From Corydoras sp. C115 (taxonomy: Eukaryota; Chordata; Actinopteri; Siluriformes; Callichthyidae): DNA of 64,000 bases. The stretch spans positions 7,917,001-7,981,000 of the forward strand of contig JAFMOC010000009.1 of the NCBI GenBank assembly GCA_019802505.1, written 5' to 3'. Positions 42,937 through 52,163 of the stretch are shown here, piece by piece. The translations under genes were made by a program, and so were the position numbers. Below the pieces are notes generated by a model. It made no database searches, was not told the DNA's origin, and saw nothing but the letters and a program-made list of their open reading frames with translations. Every line of letters begins with the position of its first letter. The stretch's first letter is position 1.

Positions 42937-43079
42937 GTCTCCACCACCATCACTGCAGGGCTAAGGATCATCCTCCACCTAAAATATACCTGCTTTGTGG
43001 TGGTTCTGAAGTCGAGACTGTAAATTAAATGATGGACTACCATGTCTCTATGGGAAACGAGGAATTGATGAACACATCT

Positions 43080-43265
43080 ATCGATCTGTAGGTTGCGGGT
43101 TCAAATCCCGAGTCCACTTAAATTACCAATGTGGGCCCTAAACCCTCGTTGTTCCAGAGGGGCTGTATGCTGACTGACCATGTGGTCCAATCCCAATTTT
43201 CACATGGGGACACTTGTAAGTCACTTCGGATATAACCGTGGGCAAAAACACCTCATGTATGTATG
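43080..43265 (+). repeat. tRNA-derived SINE-like fragment, second family
   Basis: GTAGGTTGCGGGTTCAAATC has a B box. It is followed by CCTAAACCCTCGTTGTTCCA, GGGGCTGTATGCTGACTGAC and GTCACTTCGGATATAACCGT, an order typical of common fish tRNA-derived SINEs. It is degenerate. Confidence 0.6.
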
Positions 43266-43449
43266 CATGAATTTTCATCAAAAGTCCTTGTAAAGAATAA
43301 AAAAAAAAACAGAAAAAAATAAAAAAGATTTACAATTTCAATAAATGTTCAGATGCACAGACTCGTTTAGGACGAGGTTCGATTTGCACAGCATTTTAAA
43401 CAAATAACAGTTCCAAGTTCATGACAAGCGTGTTATTAGTGAGGATCTA

Positions 43450-43463
43450 CTGCCCTCTTGTGG
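43450..43463 (-). promoter_or_regulatory. CTCF-like motif, one mismatch
   Basis: The minus strand reads CCACAAGAGGGCAG. Only the fifth position departs from the CTCF core. Confidence 0.35.
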
Positions 43464-43647
43464 TTATAATGTTCATTGCAAGCGCGCTCAGTGTGTGATT
43501 TCGCATTATGAAGCATTATGAAGCTGTAGAACGTTTTAACGATGTCATTCATTAAGGAAACACTTTAAACATAATGTGGGCTTTTAATTGTGTTCTGAAT
43601 AAGGCTCATTAGTGCTGCAGCATTCAGACACTACGACTTCGGACTCG

Positions 43648-43926
43648 TGGTGGATGGTTGTGGGATGGTGGAGGTGGGAATGTGGATGGTGTGATGGTGG
43701 ATTATGGTGGATGGTGGTGAATGATGGTGGTGGTGTTGGATGATGGTGGAGGTGGATGGTGTTGGAAAGGTGTTCGGATGGTGGTGGGTGATGGTGGATG
43801 ATGATGGTGTTGGGAAGGTGTTCGGATGGATGGTGGTGGATGGTGGATTGATGATGGTGGTGGATGATGGTGGTGGATGATGGTGGTGGGTGGTGGTGGT
43901 GGGTGGTGGTGGTGGATGATGGTGGT
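43648..43926 (+). repeat. GGTGGAT-rich minisatellite
   Basis: About 280 bp of TGGTGGATGATGG-type units, including two copies of GGAAGGTGTTCGGATG. On the minus strand it yields long His/Pro/Thr/Ile open frames, which are artefacts of the repeat. Confidence 0.9.
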
Positions 43927-43989
43927 CACATCTGAGTGCAGAATACTGATGCCGCTCATTAACATACGGAAGCCGTACAGCCCCTGGTT

Positions 43990-44330
43990 CCTGCGCACTA
44001 ACTGCAGACACGCTGCTGAGTTTTAATTAACGTGACGCCATTAACATTTAAAAATAGAAAGATCTCTGGAGATACGGCGACTGCAATTAAAGCCTCGGCG
44101 TCTACCTTTCGGATGCGAAGCCAGCATTCGCTGATTATGAAGAAGCACCTCGGAATTTGATTAAAGAAAGTAGAGATTCATGGAAATGTTGACACGAGGT
44201 TTTTCTAATTGAAAGCGGCGGCGAGATAAAACCAGCCGTGGTTTAATAACGCTAATTAAAATCTGAACTTTATGACATCTGCTCTATTTATATCAGCGCC
44301 GCAACTTTTTAAAGCACCAATACATGATAC
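43990..44330. promoter_or_regulatory. Candidate conserved non-coding element
   Basis: Repeat-free sequence with GTTTTAATTAACGTGACG, GCAATTAAAGCCTCGGCG, TTTTTCTAATTGAAAGCGGC and ACGCTAATTAAAATC. Four homeodomain-like words within 300 bp and a lack of coding signal make it enhancer-like. Confidence 0.42.
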
Positions 44331-44454
44331 TCAATATTTAAACGAGACACTGTGATGGAAATCTACTGGACTTTGATTTTTATTTATTATGGAAAAAGAC
44401 TTTGAGATATGAAATTAAATTACATCACACATTTAATATTAATCAATAAACAAA

Positions 44455-44665
44455 CCTCTCTTTATCTCTCTCTCTCTCGCTTATATTGTCTCTGTTTCCC
44501 TGTGTCTCTCTCTCTCAGACTTTCTCTCTGTCTCTGGGACTCTCTCTCTCTCTGGGACTCTTTCTTTCTCTCTCTCTATGTCTCTGGGATTCTCTCTCTC
44601 TCTCTGGGATTCTCTCTCTATGTCTCTGGGACTCTCTCTCTCTCTCTCTCTCTCTTTGCGTCTCT
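44455..44665 (+). repeat. Polypyrimidine (TC)n tract
   Basis: About 200 bp of CTCTCTCTGGGACTCTCTCT-type units. Such mirror-symmetric pyrimidine tracts can form triplex DNA. Confidence 0.9.
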
Positions 44666-44693
44666 AGGTCTTTGTCTCTGTTACAGAGTCTCA

Positions 44694-44701
44694 TTATATA
44701 T

Positions 44702-44733
<32 letters not shown>

Positions 44734-44750
44734 ATTATTATATTATTATA

Positions 44751-44805
<55 letters not shown>

Positions 44806-44806
44806 A
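44694..44806. repeat. (TA)n with ATT interruptions
   Basis: About 110 bp of nearly pure A/T alternation, directly after the pyrimidine tract and about 270 bp downstream of the nicn1 stop codon. Confidence 0.92.
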
Positions 44807-44918
44807 ATGCATAAGTGCCAAAATAAAACCTTAAAACCTGAACTGAATTAATATTGTAATAAATAGAATAAAGGACAATGTGATGACTCGTCCCTCCGTC
44901 TTCACCTTAAAGCTGAAG

Positions 44919-44924
44919 TTTAAT
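44919..44924 (-). terminator. Possible nicn1 polyadenylation signal
   Basis: The minus strand reads ATTAAA, the most common AATAAA variant, about 157 nt after the nicn1 stop codon. No canonical AATAAA was seen nearer the stop. Confidence 0.35.
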
Positions 44925-45080
44925 CATAATGTTACTTTACATTCCTGAGCAACGAAAATACTCAACCTCTGAATGAGAAACAAATAAATAACGAGTGAAG
45001 CAGGTCACATGTGCATTATAACCTCTCATTAACATTCATTAATCAGAGTGCTTTAGTCCGCTCTGTCTCCTCTCTGTCTG

Positions 45081-45122
45081 TTAAGTGTAGGACAGGAGGT
45101 TGATGTCATAACAGCCATCCAC
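45081..45122 (-). CDS. nicn1: nicn1 last coding exon
   Basis: The acceptor CCGTTTTCAG precedes GTGGATGGCTG. The exon encodes VDGCYDINLLSYT and a TAA stop at 45083-45081. This matches the invariant C-terminus of the family. The 3-prime UTR follows towards 44.9 kb. Confidence 0.95.
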   Translation of the reverse strand: MDGCYDINLLSYT

Positions 45123-46444
45123 CTGAAAACGGAGACGAAAAGGATAAAGACTCTCCTGTAGCTTTCAGCTTTAACAACAAACTACAAAAAACACACATAG
45201 AAAATCAAATCGAATATTATGGGATGTCACCTAAAGCTGTGTATTGTGTAAGCAGGGCAGAACAGGGGATGAGGTGCTGAGTGCAAACATCTCACAGTGA
45301 GAAACTCTTGGATTTGATTTCTAGGCAGGGGCATGAAAATGTTCCTGTCTGTGTGGATTTTGCATGTTCTCGTCAAATTCAAAATGACATTTATGAATAA
45401 CAGACCATTTTGTGATGATTGCCACCTGCCTTTAAAGTGCCGGGATAGGCTTAAGCATATCATAGGATGAATCAGGATGAATGGTTTATAAATGAATGAC
45501 AGTACACAGTGTGTAGTGCTCTGTTGCGTGTATGTTGTTATAATACTGATCTCGTTAATTAACGAAGCGTCGTGACTCTTACATCGAAGCGGCCGATGGA
45601 GGCTGAAGTCTGGCTGGACTGCATGATCTCAGTGAGGGCCCACATCTGCTGAATGCTGGAGGACACGCTGTCCGGATCGGGCAGACCCTTAAAACAGCAC
45701 TGTGCCATTTAAAATGCAGTTCCACTGGAGTCATGTGATCTAGAACTATGTTCCAAAGACCCTACGGTCAAAGCTGAGTTTTGAACCAGGTTACCCGATC
45801 AGGGCTTCACCAATCACCTGATGGCAAACTAATTACACAGTTTTAACATTCTGCAATGCATACAGTATACACAAGGCTATTAATCCACCTCGATCCGACT
45901 CTGTGCCTCCGACACTGAAAGGTTGGGGGTTTGAAATGCAGCTGGACTTTTCGTTAAAGGTGATTTTTGTGTACAAATGTAAAGATTCAGCTGATTTTCA
46001 GTTAAATAAATACAATATGGAGACTTAAATACACCCACAAATGATCACAACAGTGTGTTCTGGATGTAGCACAGGTCTCTCGCTCTCTCGCTCTCTCTAC
46101 AGCTCTGATTGCTGTAGTGCACCATCTAACATATGACCAAAGCGACCTCTAGTGGCTGATATGAAATTACATAAAGATGGCAACCGAGGCGTTTCAGCTC
46201 AGCCGCAGGATAAACCCCGGGGTTTCGGTGATGCAGCCGAGGTGTAGACTCAACCCTGCTTACAGAACCTCACCTCATTTTCAGGAACATTTACAGCACC
46301 ACAACTCACAGTCGACATTCCAATGTCCATCATGTACATCACCGATTAAATACACAACAAACCAGACCTGCAATATGATGCTTATACACACAAACATGAA
46401 AATAGGTGGTGGTGGTGGGGGAGGGGGGGTTAAGCCTAAAATAC

Positions 46445-46516
<72 letters not shown>

Positions 46517-47653
46517 GTTCTAACAACAAATCTTAAACAGAGACAGTGCAGGAAATACTTTTATTATCTAGGTGACCGTGGTTTATTTATTTCAGTTTGA
46601 TTTCTGTATGTGTGCATGCATTCATATCAACTTATGAATAATTAATTAAAGCGTTATCCATCACTGTCAGTAGCTGGTAATAAATCAAATCCCCTGAAGA
46701 TGGCGGGATTAATCTAAACTCAACTCTAATCTGAGCTTAACGCTGCGTTGCTGGGTTTGATCTGTGCACCGGGTCTGTGCATCCTATACAGAGAGCGACG
46801 GTCCTGGTGTCTGTGGAATATATAATTATAAAGTCTGGATGAAGCGTACAGATCCGGTGTTGAACTGAACACCAATACAAAGGTTTTACGTTCTGACAGA
46901 TAGAACCATCCTTTATAGAACGCTGGTATACAGATTAAAGAACGTATCATGAAACAGTCAGGTACTTACATTTAAATCAAGAGCTTCTTCGGCCGTCATG
47001 ATGGTGGACAACCAGGAAGGAACCTCCCCCTTTGAGTCCTAAAAACAAACGGACTTCAGCGTGGAGTACAACGCGGAAATTGCACTTCTGATTAAAGAAC
47101 CAAAGGTTTCTGTGTAAAATTAAGGCTCCAAATGTTTCCCCATGCTCATCCAGGGGAGAATGTTTCGGGCACTGGGCAGACACACCCAGGACACCCAGCA
47201 ATGTCAATGGGGGCGATTTGAATGGTGGCAAATGAAAGCAGCCAATTCACCTTGAATCCATATTTTTGGACTATGGATGGATAACAGAGAACCCCGAGGA
47301 GACCCACATGGACACGGGGATAACATGCAAACTGTACCCAGATTAAGAGGCAAATGTTCTGATTGCTATGCCACCATGCCGTCCTGTTACTAACTTAAAT
47401 TCACAAATTACAGCAAATAAAATTACATTATTATTATTATTATTATTATTACTATGTAAACTGCCTTAAATTACTTTTAATGTTTAAAATTAAATAGTAT
47501 TAACACGTACAATCGCTCAGTATTATTACTGGGATTACTGTTAATATTAAGATTACTGGAACGTTCTTAATCTTAAAAAAAATAAATGTAAGAATTTTAT
47601 GGTTTATATCTTATGACATCACACTCATACACTGAATCTTCACTCTATAACAG

Positions 47654-47688
<35 letters not shown>

Positions 47689-49295
47689 AGTTTTCATTAG
47701 TATTTAGACATCCCTCACCTCATCTGCAACAGAGTAAATCTTGACGTCCTCGATGCTGAAATTAATCCAGACAGAGGACGGCTGCCTCAGTATGAACCTC
47801 GCAGCGGTGACATCATCAGGCTCAGTCATCATCTGTCAACAGAAACATTTAAATTATTTTTAATTATTAATTAATGTCCTTCTCCATTAAGAGTGGTGCA
47901 AGAGTTTGATTTTGGGTGTTGATGTCGATTACAGATACAAGGTTACGAGGATGCTTTATCGTCAATTCCACCGCATATCTAGCACATACAAAGAATCGAC
48001 AGATCGTTTGTCCTCTATATAGACAGAGAGAGAGAGAGAGAGAGGGCGCCGCGATAATTCGGACGGCCACAGCAGTTAGTTTCGTGTGTTTATGCTCATG
48101 GACTTGTTCCCACTCTGTGGGTCGTTGCACCTCATTACTGCGTACGTAATAATGAAATATCATGTATGTTGAGTTTATACCTCCGAATATACCCAATAAC
48201 GGAATAACGTATCCATCAGACTGACCTGCTGTCTGTAGATGGAGAAGTAGTCCTGAGAACCACCCTCGGTATGTGGACTCTCCATCAGGACGTGATTCCT
48301 CAAACAGGTCAGCCATTTTGAACTCCGACTGTTGTTCTCCTCCTCCTCCTTCTTCAACACTCGCACGCTTAAGTACGCAGTGTAGTAGTTCTTAAAGGTG
48401 ATTTCCTGAATCTATGTCACATATAAAAGAGATTTTATGATGTAGATTCACATTTCAGGCTCTATATTAAAACGTATAATCAGGCCACACTCAGGTTCAT
48501 TTAGGTCCTGACCCAACGTTCTATTAAAAGACTGATTACCAAGGAATTCACATAAAACATTAATTATTCATTCAACTGAATGATGATTTATCCCAGTGAT
48601 GACCACCGCAGGACTTCATCTGACGTTTGGTCGTAACTCTTGGGTGAGTTATGAATCTTTATTAAGATTCTGGGATTAAAGCCAAACCAGCAATGGGACA
48701 AATGTTCCACTGTGGTTCCCAAAGCATTCGGATATGATTTTAATCGCCTTTAAGACATTAAATTTAAAATAGACACTATTTCCATCGACTTAAAATGACA
48801 TGTCCATTGTACTTCCGCTCAGAAATATTCCAGAAAATGAAAGTGAATCAGAGTTAATACAGACATTTTATTTATAGATTATGGTTATAAACTCATTGAA
48901 TTCAAAGTCTGGACTCTTAAACCCCACTGTGATGCATGATAAGTTTTTGCTTATGTGCTAAAAAAAAAAAAATGCTGATGAATCAATTATTAAAATATTA
49001 AACGGCAGAGCTACGAGAACGAAAAATGTAAATATGCTTCGGATCAAATGAGATGAAGAAAGATAATGATGCTCCACTGCTTGTACAGCTTGTACGTTAA
49101 AATCCACATCATTATAATGCTGCTGCTGCTGATCACTGAATATTAAACTGAATCTAATTTAAGGTCTTACCCTGACGGCTCTCCAAACACAACGTCGAGG
49201 ACGTAAACACCAGGACGGTCCGAATCACACACTGCATCTCCGAGCTGTAGAGCCACCGGGGACTTCACAGTGCAGTCCACTGGTTTACCCCTCAT
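45081..49295 (-). CDS. nicn1: Nicolin-1, six coding exons
   Basis: This is the tubulin polyglutamylase complex subunit nicolin-1, a small protein without catalytic residues. The complex, with TTLL1 and TPGS1/2, adds glutamate side chains to tubulin in cilia and neurons. The coding exons are 49295-49171, 48411-48226, 47832-47719, 47038-46970, 45687-45583 and 45122-45081. They encode segments matching the family: PVALQLGD and RPGVYVLDVVF in the first, QEITFKNYYTAYLSVRV and KWLTCLRNHVLM in the second, FILRQPSSVWINFSIEDVKI in the third, LPDPDSVSSSIQQMWALTE and IGRFD in the fifth, VDGCYDINLLSYT at the end. The summed length is about 213 residues, equal to the mammalian protein. All introns have GT-AG ends, and four junctions are phase 0. 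The first junction is off by one base (see findings). The start is chosen from the homologous N-terminus. Confidence 0.96.
45255..45478 (+). repeat. Strongly diverged Mermaid-related fragment in nicn1 intron
   Basis: The order TCTCACAGTGAGAAACTCTT, GGATTTGATTTC, TTGCATGTTCTCG and AGGATGAATCAGGATGAATG hints at an old copy within the last intron. Identity is low. Confidence 0.35.
45583..45687 (-). CDS. nicn1: nicn1 coding exon 5
   Basis: The acceptor TTTTAAG is followed by GGTCTGCCCG, and the donor is GAT/GTAAGAG. There are 35 codons in phase 0, including GLPDPDSVSSSIQQMWALTE and a conserved SASIGRFD end. Confidence 0.95.
46142..46155 (-). promoter_or_regulatory. CTCF-like motif, one mismatch
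   Basis: The minus strand reads CCACTAGAGGTCGC, one base away from the CTCF core. It lies in a nicn1 intron. Confidence 0.3.
46443..46510. repeat. (TA)n microsatellite in nicn1 intron
   Basis: About 33 TA units with one TATTATA interruption near 46465. Confidence 0.93.
46970..47038 (-). CDS. nicn1: nicn1 coding exon 4
   Basis: The acceptor GTTTTTAG is followed by GACTCAAAGG, and the donor is AAT/GTAAGT. The 23 codons encode DSKGEVPSWLSTIMTAEEAL and DLN. WLS aligns with the KWLS segment of the mammalian protein. This is the least conserved part of the family. Confidence 0.9.
47132..47385 (-). repeat. Diverged Mermaid-like copy in nicn1 intron 3
   Basis: The antisense copy of the older subfamily (AGCAGCCAATTCACCTTGAA middle). 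It lies in the 47039-47718 intron. Confidence 0.72.
47654..47686. repeat. (TA)n microsatellite in nicn1 intron
   Basis: About 15 TA units, only about 35 bp from the donor of exon 3. Confidence 0.92.
47719..47832 (-). CDS. nicn1: nicn1 coding exon 3
   Basis: The acceptor TTTCTGTTGACAG is followed by ATGATGACTG, and the donor is GAG/GTGAGG. The 38 codons in phase 0 contain FILRQPSSVWINFSIEDVKI, aligning with LILRQPSPLWLSFTVEELQI of the mammalian protein. Confidence 0.96.
47833..48225. other. nicn1 intron 2
   Basis: A 393-bp intron with a (GA)n run at 48025-48042 and GT-AG ends. Otherwise unremarkable. Confidence 0.7.
48226..48411 (-). CDS. nicn1: nicn1 coding exon 2
   Basis: The acceptor GTGACATAG is followed by ATTCAGGAAATC, and the donor is CAG/GTCAGT. 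The 62 codons contain QEITFKNYYTAYLSVRVLKK, a four-glutamate run, and SSKWLTCLRNHVLMESPHTE plus GGSQDYFSIYRQQ, all matching the family. A stop codon TAG ends exactly at the splice acceptor, so the exon cannot extend upstream in frame. Confidence 0.97.
48412..49170. other. nicn1 intron 1 (first coding intron)
   Basis: A 759-bp intron. I scanned it for a small extra exon that would repair the reading frame and saw no clear candidate. It has an A run at 48961-48972 and no SINE. Confidence 0.6.
49171..49295 (-). CDS. nicn1: nicn1 first coding exon
   Basis: The ATG is at 49295-49293. There are 41 complete codons (MRGKPVDCTVKSPVALQLGD, then AVCDSDRPGVYVLDVVFGEP and S) plus GG, then donor GTAAGACC. 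The acceptor TTTTCTGATGCAG lies just upstream at 49304, so the exon begins at 49303 with eight non-coding bases and a 5-prime UTR intron is present. Confidence 0.94.
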
Positions 49296-49303
49296 GGCGC
49301 CAC

Positions 49304-49860
49304 CTGCATCAGAAAATAATACAGGGATTTAAAGAGCTGATTCTGACCTCTGAGACATCACAGACAGAGAACCTCAAAGACAGAGAACCTCACAGACGCA
49401 GTATATGGAGAGGTGTCTGATGCATCAAGCTCATGCATTTTAGATAATTGTGTCTTAACACACAGATCCCGTATGCATAGACAGAACCAAATAAAGCAAA
49501 TAAACCAGGAACCTGCAGTTCAATCCCAAGTTCTCTCATATTTTGCACTAGAGACAAACTTTTACACATTAAAATGCTAAATTAATTTTCTGTTTCTCAT
49601 ACTTCCACACTAATTAAAAGAAAAACCTAAAACATGGTTCGTAATAAAATGAATGTACTTTTATTTATCACGATTACAGAACTCTACCTCTGAAAAACCA
49701 CCTTATTAGACCTGACTATTTCTCTTAACTTCATCTGATGTATTTCCTTATATAATTTATTACTGCTTTTAACATTTTATTTATTTCTTATTTTATGTCC
49801 ACCGATTTTGCTTTTGATGTACTGTTCACTTGCGTGTAATAAAAATGCTTTAAATATAAT

Positions 49861-49898
<38 letters not shown>

Positions 49899-50244
49899 AT
49901 TATTATTTTGCAAGTCATGCAGCGACACAGTAATCCGTACACCACCATGCGAAATAATGGTATTAAACGCAAAACATAGTAACCTTTATCCGTACACACT
50001 GCTGTAATTTTAACGGAGAGACGCAGAATATTACTTTATTATTATGATTATTATTATGATGATTATATAAACAGACAGTGCAGGGTACAGAGCTGATTAA
50101 ACACCGGCGTTATTTCACGCAGTTTCATGTGAACGCGTTGTTAACGTTCAGTAAATTTGCTGAGTCAGATAAACATTTAAAACGCAATAAAAACCGCGTT
50201 TATTAAAACAAACCACCGACCTGTTCACAGCGTCATCAACCTAC
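49304..50244. other. Probable 5-prime UTR intron of nicn1
   Basis: It lies between a donor-like GTAGGT at 50244-50239 and the acceptor at 49304. It contains an (ATT)n microsatellite at 49861-49904 and no SINE copy. Confidence 0.55.
49861..49910. repeat. (ATT)n microsatellite
   Basis: About 15 ATT units with one interruption. Confidence 0.92.
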
Positions 50245-50285
50245 CACACAGGGAGCGTCACTTCCGGTCCAGTAACCATGGAGAC
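50245..50285 (-). other. nicn1: Probable non-coding first exon of nicn1
   Basis: The minus-strand sequence CCGGAAGTGACGCTCCCTG continues to TGTG and is followed by the donor GTAGGT. The upstream limit is a guess based on the position of the ETS-like and X-box-like motifs. Confidence 0.5.
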
Positions 50286-50353
50286 GCGTCTGTTTAAAGA
50301 GACAGCGGCCTGACTGTGGATAGTGACGTCACAGAGGAGTAGCACGCCATTTT
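50260..50353 (-). promoter_or_regulatory. nicn1 core promoter motifs
   Basis: An ETS/GABP-like CCGGAAGT lies on the minus strand at 50260-50267. An RFX X-box-like GTAACCATGGAGAC is at 50272-50285, a palindromic CRE TGACGTCA at 50324-50331, and a YY1-like CGCCATTTT at 50346-50354. No TATA box was seen. This is the usual make-up of TATA-less housekeeping promoters, and the X-box would fit a cilia-related gene. Confidence 0.55.
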
Positions 50354-50468
50354 GGGTCCAGACGTAGCACTTTGATGTTTATAAGACTGAAGAAAAGGAA
50401 TTTAAAATGAATAAATATAAAAGTGTATTATTACATCACTGTGCTTTACTCTAACTGTATGTTATATT

Positions 50469-50470
<2 letters not shown>

Positions 50471-50558
<88 letters not shown>
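50471..50558. repeat. (GT)n microsatellite, about 44 units
   Basis: An uninterrupted GT tract of about 88 bp starting roughly 190 bp upstream of the nicn1 first exon. Alternating GT tracts of this length can adopt Z-DNA. Confidence 0.96.
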
Positions 50559-50560
<2 letters not shown>

Positions 50561-50619
50561 AGGCTGCAGATAGAGGGCAGAAATGCTCCATGGTTTACTA
50601 GTTTAGCGCTTTCACTAAA

Positions 50620-50620
<1 letters not shown>

Positions 50621-50702
<82 letters not shown>
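50621..50702. repeat. (TA)n microsatellite, about 40 units
   Basis: A nearly pure TA tract followed by ACTATGTATATACATATATA and a short CA run. Confidence 0.95.
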
Positions 50703-50703
<1 letters not shown>

Positions 50704-50747
50704 TATGTATATACATATATACACACACACACACACACATATATATC

Positions 50748-50793
50748 TAAAAAAAAAAAAGTAGTATATATATATATATATATTTTTTTTTTA

Positions 50794-50850
<57 letters not shown>

Positions 50851-50870
50851 TTTTTTTTTTTTTTTTTTTA
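50748..50870. repeat. A-run, (TA)n and long poly-T block
   Basis: An A run at 50749-50760, TA units, a T run, TA units again, then about 60 T broken by one A. The tract looks collapsed or slippage-prone, and its exact length in the assembly is doubtful. Confidence 0.9.
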
Positions 50871-50882
50871 AAACACTCCTGC

Positions 50883-51258
50883 ATCGTGTTAAATAGTGGC
50901 ATGGTGGCTTAGTGGTTAGCACGTTTGCCTCTCAGCACTAGGGATTCCCAGGTTCGAATCCCCATCTGGGTGGAGTTTCCATGTTCTCCCCGTGTCCGCG
51001 TGGGTTTCCTCCGGGTTCTCCGGTTTCCTCCCACAGTCCAAAAACATGGATCAAGGTCAACTGAATTCTCTAAATTGCCCCATATAGAGTGTGTCTGTGT
51101 GTGTGAGTGTGTGCCCAGCGATGGATTGGCGCACTGTCCTGGGTGTATCTGCCCAGTGCCCGAAACGTTCTCCCCTGGATGGGCATGGGGAACCCCACCG
51201 CGACCCTAATAGAGGATAAAGCGGGAGATAATGAATGAATGAATGTATCGTGTTAAAT
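50883..51258. repeat. 12-bp target site duplication around a SINE
   Basis: ATCGTGTTAAAT occurs at 50883-50894 and 51247-51258, exactly flanking the Mermaid-like copy. Confidence 0.9.
50895..51246 (+). repeat. Mermaid-like SINE, full length with intact Pol III boxes
   Basis: The sense copy runs from AGTGGCATGGTGGCTTAGTG to a (GAAT)n tail. It has A box TGGCTTAGTGG (50904-50914) and B box GGTTCGAATCC (50952-50962), and is bounded by a perfect 12-bp direct repeat. It is the best candidate for a young, possibly transcribable copy. Confidence 0.92.
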
Positions 51259-52160
51259 TACTTTATCCTAAACTAATTCTGCTTGTGAAGTATAAAATGT
51301 AGTTATCTATATAAAGCAAAATGTATTAATTACCACTAATTAGTTAATTGGTCACAAAAAAAATTATTGATTCACGTGTTGTCACAAACTTTTTTCCAGA
51401 CACACAGATGAAGCTAATATAGGGGTAATTTGTTTTTAAAAAGTATAAATGTCTGGCTTCATTATCTTAGAAACACATCCTCATCATCACTGTGTGTCTT
51501 ATTTACAAGTTTCATCTGTAAAAGATTGTAAACCAACTGCAACATACAGGAATAATAAATGTAATAAATGTAAATGTAGGAATAAAGCGAGATTAGCGGG
51601 ATGACTGAACCTCCTTCAGTGTTTTTTTGAATCTCAAGTGACATCTGAAACCGAATAAACAAGACAAGTAGTTTATTTAAATATATTTAAATTCTTAAAT
51701 TCACCGTAGTTGATCTGTTATATTAGGAAACCTTCACTAAGCAGTTCTTGGCCGTTCGATGCGACACCTCACCACAGCATCACGTCCCCTGCTGCCATTC
51801 ATACGTTCTCCATTCTCCTTCTGTGATGCCATGTGGGCTGATGAGTGGCTGCAGGAAGAGAAGCAGAGTTCTGAAGCTGCCATCTCCCCTGAACAGTCTG
51901 CAAAACAAGACGAAGATCTTCATCCAGATGGACGCCAACGGATTGCTATTAATTCCCTTAATCCTTATAATTAATATCTATTCGTTGGGCTTTTCTGTTA
52001 TCTAATTATAATCATATAAACACAGCAACGTAAACAGAATATAAAATAGATATTAAATAAGCCTTCACTTGTTGTCACTTACCGCCTTTAGTTACAAACC
52101 AAACCACCTGCTTCTTATTTTAATGGACAAATTAAATTATCAGAATAAAGATATCTTCTT
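51259..52160. other. Unique sequence with unassigned ORFs
   Basis: Single-copy, AT-rich sequence. Overlapping plus-strand open frames at 51748-52005 and 51759-51974 (the latter containing MWADEWLQEEKQSSEAAISP) are not recognised. Part of the block could be an exon or a decayed gene. I do not annotate a CDS. Confidence 0.35.
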
Positions 52161-52163
52161 TTA

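Larger units (their letters stand above)
45688..46969. other. nicn1 intron 4
   Basis: A 1.28-kb intron. It holds a (TA)n tract at 46445-46510, a GGTGGTGGTGGGGGAGGGG stretch just before it, a short CTCTCTCG run at 46077-46098, and a one-mismatch CTCF-like word at 46142-46155. No young SINE is present. Confidence 0.6.

Noticed and set aside
43631..44011. 126-codon minus-strand His/Pro/Thr-rich frame
   Set aside because: It is the translation of a GGTGGAT minisatellite.
47867..48366. Minus and plus open frames overlapping the second nicn1 coding exon, such as the 149-codon frame at 47867-48316
   Set aside because: They are other-frame shadows of the nicn1 exon and read into intron sequence. 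The nicn1 frame matches the protein family.
48412..49170. Search for a microexon restoring the nicn1 frame
   Set aside because: No short segment with both a convincing acceptor and donor and a family-like peptide was seen, so none is annotated.
6688..50764. Open frames made of repeated Tyr-Ile or Cys-Val
   Set aside because: They come from (TA)n and (GT)n microsatellites and only look like membrane segments.
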